From positions 1-64,000 of the forward strand of contig JADJTW010000009.1 in assembly GCA_016710965.1 (NCBI GenBank): a stretch of 64,000 nucleotides of DNA. Reading direction: 5' to 3'. The notes under the pieces were generated by a model. That model was not told the origin of the DNA. It saw only the letters and a list, made by a program, of their open reading frames with translations, and ran no database searches. The first letter of the stretch is position 1, and every line of letters begins with the position of its first letter. This document shows, piece by piece, positions 1 to 7,799 of this stretch. A program made the position numbers and the translations under genes. This DNA is from Flavobacteriales bacterium. GTDB lineage: Bacteria; Bacteroidota; Bacteroidia; Flavobacteriales_F; PHOS-HE28.

Positions 1-193
1 TACGTTCAGCGCTGACGTAATTACGATGCGCCCCGATGTGATTACGTTGAGCCACGATGTGATCACGATGCGCCCCGATGTAATTACGTTGAGCGCTGAC
101 GTGATCACGATGCGCCCCGATGTAATTACGTTGAGGCACACTGTGATGACAGATCGGGCCTTTTCAAGCGTGCAAGCCCCTTTTCGCCACTGA
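1..193 (+). CDS. 3' end of a gene encoding a heptapeptide-repeat protein (partial)
   Basis: The stretch is a 21-bp tandem repeat with about seven units (4-150). Read in the frame starting at base 2 it is open from the window edge to the TGA at 191-193. It encodes heptads of the form (M/L/F)-(S/R)-(A/P/H)-D-V-I-T. Differences between units inside the D-V-I-T part are nearly all third-base synonymous changes (GAT/GAC, GTA/GTG, ATT/ATC), which argues that the repeat is translated. The last heptad is degenerate (LRHTVMT), followed by a unique 13-residue tail. The start lies outside the window and I do not recognise the family. At DNA level each unit also contains an 8-bp GTNATNAC palindrome or near-palindrome, so a DNA-binding role is an alternative. 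Confidence 0.6.
   Translation, partial: TFSADVITMRPDVITLSHDVITMRPDVITLSADVITMRPDVITLRHTVMTDRAFSSVQAPFRH
4..150. repeat. Tandem array of 21-bp units
   Basis: Seven consecutive 21-bp units alternate between two types, one beginning GATGCGCCCC and one beginning GTTGAG or GTTCAG, giving a 42-bp higher-order period. Every unit ends in a GTNATNAC core except the last, which is degenerate. The array is cut by the window edge, so its full length is unknown. Confidence 0.9.
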
Positions 194-209
194 ACAAGAG
201 CCGCGAGCC

Positions 210-453
210 ATGCTGGATGGTAAGAAGGTGAAAGAAGCACGCAAGGCTCTCCTCAACGGGTGCGCGTTCGCCAAACTTGTGGGCGTCACACCCGGCACTA
301 TCTCCAAGATCGAGGGGTGATCAGCTCCCCGGCATAGGCTTGGTGTTGGCCGAACGTGTTGCCCAAGTCTTGTACATGCCTTTGTGCGCGTTGCTGAAGA
401 CAGCACCCCCGCCGCACCGGTATCCGGAAGGCAGCTTGCCGCTGTGGAACTGA
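210..453 (+). pseudogene. Cro/C1 (XRE)-type helix-turn-helix regulator, frameshifted
   Basis: From the ATG at 210 the frame reads a typical XRE helix-turn-helix (KEARKAL, FAKLVGVTPGTISKIEG) and stops at the TGA at 318-320 after 36 residues. Removing one G from the four-G run at 314-317 opens a frame that continues naturally (GDQLPGIGLVLAERVAQVLYM) to the TGA at 451-453. The result is a protein of about 80 residues, a normal size for a single-domain XRE repressor. It lies 16 bp after the heptapeptide-repeat gene and 22 bp before two operator-like palindromes, as expected for a small autoregulated locus. The interruption could be a real mutation, a +1 frameshift site or an assembly error. Confidence 0.7.
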
Positions 454-475
454 GAACGGTTACGATCGCGCAACG

Positions 476-523
476 ATTTCCTGACAGGAAATTCCGAGCA
501 ACAGCCATTTCCTGCCAGGAAAT
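476..523. promoter_or_regulatory. Two operator-like palindromes
   Basis: ATTTCCTGACAGGAAAT (476-492) and ATTTCCTGCCAGGAAAT (507-523) are perfect 8+1+8 inverted repeats that differ only at the central base. Their centres are 31 bp apart, about three helical turns, so two dimers would bind the same DNA face. They lie just after the frameshifted XRE regulator and 155 bp before the fibronectin type III gene. Binding by the adjacent XRE protein is an inference. Confidence 0.65.
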
Positions 524-677
524 GTTCGTGCTGGTGCAACGGACTTTCCGAAACAGGTGCGTTGAAACCGGCAACTGCGCCCGAACACGTGCGGGATAAC
601 GCAGGAGTCCAAGTCCTAAACCGCGGCGGCCGAATCGATGACGAAAGAGGAGGCCGTCGACCAAAAGCAAAAGAACC

Positions 678-1334
678 ATGGCAACTTTGAAGCAAGGTCT
701 GTCCAGTTTGACTGCTGAAGGTCTGGTAGCGAAGGCCGAGCACGTTCACGCTCAGCTGACCGCCCACGCAGTTTCGTTCCCTGCACCCAGCCCCACCCTT
801 GTGGCACTGGATACGGCAAAGGAGAACCTGCTTACGGCGATCGGCGTCGCGATCGATGGAGGCCGCTCCGCACACCAAGCAAAGCGCGACAAGTTCCGCC
901 TGTTGAAGAACATGCTGAAGCAGTTAGCCGATTATGTGGCCAATGTGGCCAGCGGCGATGCCCAGCTGATCATCGACGGCGGTTTCGAGACCCGCGCTGA
1001 GCGACAGCCGACCCACATTCCTGTGGCCCCGGCTAATCTGGAAGCCTTGACCCCCGATGTCACCGATGCGGTGAAGATCGAGTGGAAGGGCTCCAAGAGG
1101 GTGCGGCTCTACCAGGTGCAGTTGTCCGCCACGGATCCCGCCGTTACCCCGGCGTGGACCGTGATGGGCCTCACCTCGAAGCGCCACTACACCGTAACCG
1201 ACCTGGAGCCATTCAAGATGTACTGGCTCCGCGTGATCGCGGTGAACGTGGCCGGCGAGAGCCTTCCAGCGACGTCCTCATGGCCCGCGCTGCCTGACCC
1301 CTGCCCAATGTCAGGGACGGCAGCGCCCGCCTAA
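678..1334 (+). CDS. Fibronectin type III domain protein
   Basis: The 218-residue protein has two parts. Residues 1-100 are helical and low in aromatic residues. Residues about 112-205 form a fibronectin type III fold, with recognisable strands VKIEWKGS and LYQVQLSATD and the terminal pattern DLEPFKMYWLRVIAVNVAGES. No signal peptide or sorting domain is visible, so the protein may stay in the cytoplasm. Proteins of this size and layout are common in Bacteroidota and have no established function. A strong terminator follows at 1397. The start is the ATG at 678; no Shine-Dalgarno sequence is present, as is usual in this phylum. Confidence 0.8.
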   Translation: MATLKQGLSSLTAEGLVAKAEHVHAQLTAHAVSFPAPSPTLVALDTAKENLLTAIGVAIDGGRSAHQAKRDKFRLLKNMLKQLADYVANVASGDAQLIIDGGFETRAERQPTHIPVAPANLEALTPDVTDAVKIEWKGSKRVRLYQVQLSATDPAVTPAWTVMGLTSKRHYTVTDLEPFKMYWLRVIAVNVAGESLPATSSWPALPDPCPMSGTAAPA

Positions 1335-1396
1335 GCACGGCCGGTACACGTCGATCGGCTGCGATGCGCAAGCATCACCACCCCTCTCAGTCTTGC

Positions 1397-1424
1397 AAGC
1401 CCCCGCGACGGCGGGGGCTTTTGC
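1397..1424 (+). terminator. Rho-independent terminator after the FN3 gene
   Basis: A 10-bp perfect stem (AAGCCCCCGC / GCGGGGGCTT) with a GACG loop is followed by TTGCTTT. A nearly identical hairpin occurs at 6389. Confidence 0.85.
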
Positions 1425-1905
1425 TTTCTCAAACCTCGGAAGCGTCTCCACTTGTGGTTCCTGTCGCACTCTACCTCGGCAAGGAACCGTTCTTTATCGT
1501 GGATGCAACACTAGAGGCTATCTCAAAAATGCTTTTGGCAGCGAGCGAGTGGTATTTCGCGACCAGGCAAGGCGCGGAAACCGAGCATAGCCGGTAGCTC
1601 TGTGAGGCTTTCCGCAACGCCGCATGGGCGTGAAAGACCCTCGCGTAGCCCGAAGGGTATTCTTGAGATAGCCTCTAGAGTCCGCAGCGGTCTCTCGCGC
1701 TCGCGAGGCTTTGCGAAGCGATGCCGAGGACCCTGCGGCCCCGAGGAGGAATCGATCAAGACCTTTGCCACGGTGCGCCTTTCCCGCCAAGGTAGCCCAA
1801 CTTCTCCTGTGCCGACGGGTCCGCCATGCTCCTTTCGCGCGGCGCACGGCGAGACCCTTCGGAGGTTTTCGTCAAGGGTGGTGCATGCCGAAGACCCTGC
1901 GTGGG
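1425..1905. other. Non-coding stretch containing a MITE-like element
   Basis: No convincing gene is present between the FN3 terminator and the 3' end of the first kelch-gene relic. The interval contains the inverted-repeat element at 1511-1678. It also carries CTCTACCTCGGCA at 1469-1481, a 13-base string that recurs at 4937 exactly where the third kelch relic breaks off. Confidence 0.6.
1511..1678. mobile_element. MITE-like element with CTAG target duplication
   Basis: A core of 160 bp (1515-1674) is bounded by inverted repeats AGGCTATCTCAA and TTGAGATAGCCT, with further imperfect matching inward (AAAAAT against AGAATA). CTAG lies directly outside both ends (1511-1514 and 1675-1678), consistent with a 4-bp target-site duplication. 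No transposase is encoded. Ends and short target duplication resemble those of IS5-type elements, so a non-autonomous derivative is the likeliest reading. Confidence 0.6.
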
Positions 1906-1919
1906 CTGAGAACCAACTT

Positions 1920-3351
1920 GCGCTCTCAAAGGTCCAGTGCTGGTTGTCTCTGGCGACCAGGAGCTTAATTGCACCTGGGCTCATGCCGCACGGTATGGGA
2001 ACTGCCCGCTGCCCATGAAGAGACATTGATGGTGGTGCGAGCTCGCTGATGCGCCCGGACCATACGATGCGGGTCATTTTCATAATGAGCCATCACCCAT
2101 GGGTTGGTCCGTGGCGAAGGTGACTTGTTGGTAGCTGGCTTTGGGGTGATCAGCAGTGTGGGCTTGAATAAGTTCTCCATCGAAGGCCCATGCGCATGTC
2201 TCCACCACCACCCCATCCTTGGCCACGCTTTATGAGTATTCCATCGATGGTCGTAAATCCGCACCAAGATAGGCTATCACGAAAGATGGCCAGCGTGGCC
2301 AATGGATCCGCTGTGGTGTTCAGCGTGCCCGGTAGGCCGCACCAGCGCTGGCCGTCCCACTTGGCAACCTTGTTGACGAATACCCCCCCGCATGATTGAA
2401 CTGGGCGATGGAACAGGGGCGTCGTGCCACCATACCATACTAAGGCCACAAGATGCCAGGGACTTCCGGGTCCGGCGGAGTCGCGAGCCCACCGCCCATG
2501 GTGCCACGTTTCCCCGTTGAACAAATCGATATTGCAGGACCACCTGTTGTCATCGGACCTTCCTGTGCAGCACGTCAGTGGTGATTCGGCTACCTTGATG
2601 GGGCTTTGCGTATTCCAGCCCGGCACATTCCCAACTGCTGCCATTGTAACGCATGAAAGTCACTTGCCCTGAGCCTAGCGGGATTGCGGTAGCTGCCCGC
2701 GTCATGTACGTCTTGCGGAATCAAGGCAGTCGAACACGTAGCCCACGTAATTGCCATCGTCCAAGGGACGCTGCAAAAAGGATCCCAATCATAGAACGCG
2801 CTGCCATCATAGCGGAACACGCTGGCTTCGGGAAGCCGCATATGGTGCCCGTATAGCCAGTGGCGTACAAGGTGCTGCCCGGTTGCTTCGGCACCAAGGT
2901 GCTCATCCCGTTCATGCTGGGATTCAGGCATTCCAGTTCCTCCCAGCGTTCTCTCTTGCTCATTCAACCCTTGCTGCGCGGTGTTCCATTCTCCTGCTGG
3001 AGTAAGGAATGGGAAGCCCCCACAGGCGTAGAGTGGGCCTTGATAACGTAGGAAATGGAACGTTTGCTGTGCCGAGTTGTTGCCTGTTGCAGGCTGGATC
3101 CTTGTCGCCAAGCTGTCCCATCGCTGGCCGTTCCACGCCGCCTGGCCAACACCTTCCACAGTATCGTTCACGTTCACGCATCCACCGGAAGGTGCCCCCG
3201 CAAGCAAGCGGTCGCTCACGCTGTCGCCATACGGGGTTTGAACCTTCGGTCGCCCCGATGGTACCAAACCGCATCGCTGCCAGTATTGCGCGTGGATGGT
3301 GGTGGCACCGGCCAGTTCCAAAGGCCAGTGCGCAAGCAGCTGCGGCTTCAT
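1920..3351 (-). pseudogene. Decayed kelch-like T9SS-secreted protein, copy A
   Basis: Protein-like segments in shifting frames on the minus strand reconstruct a secreted beta-propeller-like protein. In order they include a start at MKPQLLAHWPLEL, several WNGQRWDSLAT / KWDGQRWCGLPG kelch-type repeats, LYACGGF and FTTIDG turns, and a C-terminal SSWAAGS..TVRHE typical of a T9SS type A sorting domain. Many frame changes rule out one intact reading frame. It lies about 1.45 kb from the homologous positions of copy B and is more damaged, especially near the C-terminus. The repeated errors could be real decay after duplication or poor assembly of a tandem repeat. Confidence 0.75.
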
Positions 3352-3402
3352 GGCTTCAGGAGTTTTAACCTCAGCATGGCCCTCAAAGGTCCAGTGCCGC
3401 GA

Positions 3403-4805
3403 TCAGTGCGCCAACAGGAGCTTAATTGCACCGTACTCATGCCGCACGGTATAACTGCCCGCTGCCCAAGAAGAGGCATCGATGGTGGTGTGACCGCTGA
3501 TGTTGCCGGACCACACGATGCGCGACAGTGCATCGTAGATGGTCACACCCATGGGCTGGCCGGTGGTGAAGGTGACTTGGTCGTAGGCAGGATTTGGGAA
3601 GAGCCGAAGCGCCATGGACCCTTCAGGCTCATCCATCCCCAAAGGCTCACTACAATTCTCCACCGCATCGCCGCCGATCCACTTGGCCACCTGCCTGATG
3701 CTATCTCCATCGATCGTCGTAAATCCACCGCACATGTATAGGCTATCACGAAAGATGGCCAGTGTCGCGATGGAACCAGCATTGGTGTTAAGGGTGCCTG
3801 GCAGGCCACACCAGCGCTGCCCGTCCCACTTGCCTACTTTGTTCACCCAAAACCCGCCTGGGTATTGAACGACCTCCTACGTAGGTGCATCGTGCCCACC
3901 ACACCATCGAACGGGGCAGCATGGGTACCGGTCGGCCACTAGAGCAGACCGCCACCGCTGCCACCGTTCCCACCACCTGTCGCAAGCTGGCTACCACGTT
4001 GCCAGGCCCGCCCACGTCAAGGCGGAAGCCCCCCCCCCATAGAGGTGTGCTTACGGTTGGGCTCTCTTTGATCGAATAGGACGATTCCGCCCGGCACATA
4101 TTCCCAGTTGCTGCCATTGTACCGCATGAATGTGACGAGCCCGGTTCCTATCGGGTTACGGTAGCTGCCCGTCATGTACGTTTTGCCCAGATAGTCGAAC
4201 ACGTAGCCCACGTAATTGCCATCGTCGAAGGGGATTTGCGCGAAAGGCTCCCATTCATAGAACGCAGTACCATCGTGAAACACGCAGGCTTCGGGAAGCC
4301 GCAGATGCTCCTTTTCACCCCGTGGCATACAAGGTGCTGCCTGGTTGCTTGGGGACCAGTGCTCATGCCATTCATGTTCGGATTGAGGCATTCCAAGGTT
4401 CCCACACCGATTGGACATCGTTCAGCCGCGCTACCCAATTGTATTCTCCGCCCGGGAGTGGCCAGGACAAAGCCTCCACATGCGTAGAGTTCTCCTTCAT
4501 ATCTCAAGAAGTGGAAGGTCGGCTGCACCCCGCCCTGGGCGGGCTGGATCTGCGTCGCAAGACTATCCCAGCGCTGGCCGTTCCAGGCCGCTTGTTCTAC
4601 GCCTATCACCGTATCGTTTTCGTTCCTGATCTAGAGGAAGGTGCCCCTCGCAAGCAGCCGGTCGCTCACGCTGTCGCCATACAGGGCTTGAACTTCGGTC
4701 GGTCCGATGGTACCAAAACCGCATCGCTGCCAGTATTGCGCGTGGATGGTGGTGGCACCTGGCCATAGTTCCAAAGGCCAGTGCGCATCGCAGCTGCGGC
4801 TTCAT
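3403..4805 (-). pseudogene. Decayed kelch-like T9SS-secreted protein, copy B
   Basis: This is the better-preserved tandem copy. The last 148 codons (3403-3846) are open and contain the repeat KWDGQRWCGLPGTLN, the hairpin LYMCGGFTTIDGDS, and a full T9SS type A domain (LRLFPNPAYDQVTFTTG ... SSWAAGSYTVRHE). Upstream segments (4017-4418, 4172-4609, 4563-4805) supply the propeller repeats and the MKPQL start, but in three different frames. The intact protein would have had about 465 residues and would have been exported by T9SS. Galactose-oxidase/kelch-type repeats give no specific substrate. Confidence 0.75.
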
Positions 4806-4828
4806 GGCTTCAGGAGTTTTAACCTCAG

Positions 4829-4936
4829 CATGGCCTCCAAAGGTCCAGTGACGCGATCGAGCGAGGCCAACAGGAGCTTGATTGCACCGTACTCATGCCG
4901 CAAGGTATAGCTGCCCGCTGCCCATGAAGAGACATT
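4829..4936 (-). pseudogene. C-terminal remnant of a third kelch/T9SS copy (copy C)
   Basis: Only the DNA for the last 35 or so residues survives. It matches the ends of copies A and B: tandem spacing is preserved, with CAAAGGTCCAGTG at about 1926, 3384 and 4839. Similarity stops abruptly after GAAGAGACATT at 4936, next to the IS110-family element, so the rest of the copy was lost by insertion or deletion at that point. Confidence 0.75.
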
Positions 4937-5008
4937 CTCTACCTCGGCAGATTCTGTGTTACGTTGGGTTGATCTAGTTTTGGTGACGGATTAATTCCGA
5001 GAGCGGCT

Positions 5009-6082
5009 TCAAGCCAGCTCGTTCAGGGCAGCCTTCCGGGGCTGCCCTCTTTCTTCGCCGCCTGCGCTGGCCTGGTACTGCTTGTCATAGGTGGCGTTGT
5101 TCTTCCACAGGGTATAGGCAAGCACAAGCGTTTTGCGCTGGACAGCGGCGACGGCTTTCATCTTCACGCCGTGCTTGGAGACCAGGCGCTTGAAGAACTC
5201 CTTGCTCTTGGCTTCGCTGCGGATGCGCGAGAGCGCTGGCATGTACAGGGCTTTGCGGATGTGCCGATTGCCTTTCTTGGACAGTCTTCCGGGTTTGTGC
5301 ACCGAGGTGCCCGAGTCCTGTTTCTCCACATCAAGCCCCGCGTACTTGGTCAGTTGGCGCTGGTTGCGCACATGGTGGAAGCCGTTGGTTTCCGCCAGTA
5401 TGATCGTCATGGTCAGCCAACCTATGCCCGGAGCGGTACATACCCTGTCGATCCGCTCCTTCACGTCCTTCTCCGCCTTGATCAGCGAGCGCAGGTCGGT
5501 CTCCACTTCAAGGATCTGTTTGGCAAGGAAACGGATCCGGCCCTTAAGTCGCTTGACAGTGCCGGGGTTGGTGAAGGCGCTGGTCTCTTCAGCGTGCAAC
5601 TGGTTCTTGGCCGAGGCGAGTGTTTGCTGGATGTCTTCCCGCTCCCGCGTAAGGTGTTTCATTCGGCTATAGAGCTCCCGGGGTTTCTCCCAGGGGTCGA
5701 GCTTGCGCTCCATGCCCATCAGGGCAAGGGTGCGTGCCGATGAGCCATCGTCCACCGAGCGAAGGTTGATGGACCTGGTGAATGCCTTGGCCTTGTTGGG
5801 CAACACCACGTGTACTTGATGCCCGCCATCGTACAGCGCACATGCGAGCTGCTCGTGATAGACGCCCGTGGCCTCCATCACCATGGGTAAAGCAGGCCCT
5901 TCTTCGCGCAGCTTGCCTTGCCAGGCCATGAACCTGGCAAAGCCCTGCTTGTTGTTCTTGAACGCGCGGGTCTGCTTGCATTCACTACCGCGCAGTTCAT
6001 TCGAGCAGCAATAGGCTGCCACGAACTCATCCTTAGCGCAATCAATGCCTATGGATTGGCGTACGGTCCCTGTCTTCATCAT
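5009..6082 (-). CDS. IS110-family transposase
   Basis: The 357-residue protein is full length for the family. The N-terminal DEDD/RuvC-like domain is visible (IGIDCAKDEF near residue 12, VMEATGVYHE near 68, NLRSVDDGSSARTLA near 107). The C-terminal Tnp20 domain carries APGIGWLTMTIILAE and KYAGLDVEKQDSGTS. IS110 transposases move without conventional terminal inverted repeats and, in studied members, use a bridge RNA from a flanking non-coding region. The copy appears intact. It sits exactly where kelch copy C is truncated, so element activity or recombination probably cut that gene. The left boundary is between 4937 and 5008; the right boundary is not resolved. Confidence 0.9.
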   Translation of the reverse strand: MMKTGTVRQSIGIDCAKDEFVAAYCCSNELRGSECKQTRAFKNNKQGFARFMAWQGKLREEGPALPMVMEATGVYHEQLACALYDGGHQVHVVLPNKAKAFTRSINLRSVDDGSSARTLALMGMERKLDPWEKPRELYSRMKHLTREREDIQQTLASAKNQLHAEETSAFTNPGTVKRLKGRIRFLAKQILEVETDLRSLIKAEKDVKERIDRVCTAPGIGWLTMTIILAETNGFHHVRNQRQLTKYAGLDVEKQDSGTSVHKPGRLSKKGNRHIRKALYMPALSRIRSEAKSKEFFKRLVSKHGVKMKAVAAVQRKTLVLAYTLWKNNATYDKQYQASAGGEERGQPRKAALNELA

Positions 6083-6747
6083 CGATGTGTTCTTTTAGTG
6101 TGGGTCCTGGGGCCAGTAACCTGAAGGAATTGCTCTTCGTCGCACTTTTCTCATCCTTGGTATTCGAGCTGCTGGCAGCATCGGGCCAACGCTCTACATT
6201 CTGTTCTGGCTCTAAAGAGCAAGGAGAAGCATGAGGTAAGCTCTGCGGATCAGCATGTTCATTGAACTGCTTAGGGTGTCCTCAAACTCTCATGCCCCTT
6301 CCTTACAGGTGTGCCTCCCTTGGTTCACGGGGCGAACATATGAGGGTGTCCTGCGAAAGTCATGCGGCCCGAGAACCTTCGCAGCGGTCCCCCGCGACGG
6401 CGGGGGTTTTTGCTTTTGCCAACGGCTCGTTCGATCATCGACCGGCAAGAGTCCTCCTTCAACGGCAGGACCTCCGACCACGCCTTCGCGTAGCCGCTTC
6501 GCCGAAGCAAGGAGAGGGTAGACCGCTGGTGGGGTTCTTGTAAACGGGTGGCGCGTGGTGTACACCCTTGCCAGGGACCAATAACCGTGAAAGGGAGCAA
6601 GTTGCGCGACCTGAAGTACGAGCAACGCAAGCCGTACGGCAATGACAGGGACCTGTTGTACTGAGCGACCAATGTCATGCCCGGCACACAGCCACCGAGC
6701 AGGCACTTGAGTACGAGTTCCGCTGCAAGAACTTTCGAACGAGTTGA
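6083..6747. other. Non-coding interval upstream of the IS110 transposase
   Basis: No intact gene is supported here. The part next to 6083 should contain the transposase promoter and the non-coding end of the element, where a bridge-RNA-like transcript would be expected in this family. A terminator-like hairpin lies at 6389. GGGTGTCCT occurs at about 6272 and again at 6343 as part of an imperfect direct repeat. A 26-codon open stretch at 6588-6665 (KGSKLRDLKYEQRK...) looks protein-like and may be a gene remnant. Confidence 0.5.
6389..6411 (+). terminator. Terminator-like hairpin, twin of the one at 1397
   Basis: CCCCCGC / GCGGGGG with a GACG loop is followed by TTTTTGCTTTT. Apart from one base, 28 bases match the hairpin after the FN3 gene, yet no intact gene lies directly upstream. 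It may be the surviving end of a duplicated FN3 gene. Confidence 0.7.
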
Positions 6748-6759
6748 TACCTTCCCACC

Positions 6760-7722
6760 ATGAAACACCACTACGCTTTCGCGATCGCCCTCTTCGCCTC
6801 TGTCGGCCTTACGGCACAGAACCTGGTACCCAACCCCAGCTTCGAGGATGTGACCCAATGCCCCACCGGCTTCAGCCAGTTGGAGTACGCGGCGCCTTGG
6901 CTCGACTTCCGTGCAAGCCCCGATGTGTTCAACGGCTGCGCTGCGGGCAGTTTCAGTGTTCCAAGCAACATCTTCGGCACGCGCACCGCGGCCAGCGGCC
7001 AGGCTTACGCAGGCATGTACAACTATTACAACGCACTGCCCAACCGCCGCGAGTACTTCGGTGTGCAGCTGATCGAGCCGCTCGTACCGGGCGTGCCCAC
7101 CTATGTTTCGTTCAAGGTGGCCGCGAGCGGCGGTGGCGGCGAGACCTGGGTCATGACGTACTGGATCGACCGCATCGGGGCCAAGTTCAGCATGGCCGCG
7201 TGGTACGAGGACAAGCCCACCACCACCATCTCGAACGAGGCCGATGTGTACCACGATGAAGTGATCACCTACTCCACGTCGTGGACCACGGTGATGGGCA
7301 TCTTCATTCCCGACTCGGCCTACACGCATGTGGTGCTCGGCAACTTCTTCTCTGATGCTCAAACAACAGTGCAGCCCACGAACTGGCCGGGTGCGAACAC
7401 GCCGGGCGGCTACTATTACATCGACGACGTGTGCGTGAGCCAGGATGCGGGTGAGACGTGCGATGTGACCAGTGCTGTGCAAGAGCGTGGCATGCCGGCG
7501 TTGTCGGCGTGGTATGATGCCAACGCGCAGTGCATTCGGATCCTCACGAGCGGCGAAGGCAGCCAGCGTATCGCGCTGCTCGATGCAGCCGGACGGCCCG
7601 TTCGCGAGGCACGCGCCAACGGCGGTGGATCGCAGACGCTGTTGCCGGTGAGCGACCTGGCAGCGGGGGTCTATCTCGTGCGTTGCGGGAATGCTGCGAT
7701 CGTGCGCGTGCTGGTACCCTGA
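6760..7722 (+). CDS. Secreted T9SS-cargo protein, NPSFE-type N-terminal domain
   Basis: The 320-residue protein begins with a signal peptide (KHHYAFAIALFASVGLTAQ) and then NLVPNPSFEDVTQCP, the opening of a beta-sandwich domain common in secreted Bacteroidota proteins. The domain ends near residue 230 with YYYIDDVCVS, typical of carbohydrate-binding-module-like folds. The last 80 or so residues form a weak T9SS type A sorting domain (RIALLDAAGRPV ... DLAAGVYLVRCGNAAIVRVLVP). Surface display or secretion is inferred; the ligand is unknown. A -7-like TACCTTC lies five bases before the ATG, so the transcript may be leaderless. Confidence 0.8.
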   Translation: MKHHYAFAIALFASVGLTAQNLVPNPSFEDVTQCPTGFSQLEYAAPWLDFRASPDVFNGCAAGSFSVPSNIFGTRTAASGQAYAGMYNYYNALPNRREYFGVQLIEPLVPGVPTYVSFKVAASGGGGETWVMTYWIDRIGAKFSMAAWYEDKPTTTISNEADVYHDEVITYSTSWTTVMGIFIPDSAYTHVVLGNFFSDAQTTVQPTNWPGANTPGGYYYIDDVCVSQDAGETCDVTSAVQERGMPALSAWYDANAQCIRILTSGEGSQRIALLDAAGRPVREARANGGGSQTLLPVSDLAAGVYLVRCGNAAIVRVLVP

Positions 7723-7799
7723 TACGGACAGGGGTTGTCCATGAGCGCTCGTAGAACTGAGCGCTGACAACTAAACACCTCTTCGCACGTCTTCGGCAC

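Noticed and set aside
4..150. CRISPR array
   Set aside because: Units are contiguous 21-mers with no spacers, and the repeat is compatible with translation.
6325..7770. 481-residue open frame on the minus strand
   Set aside because: It lies antisense to the secreted NPSFE-type protein, has no recognisable motifs and is His/Arg-rich, as expected from the complement of a GC-rich gene.
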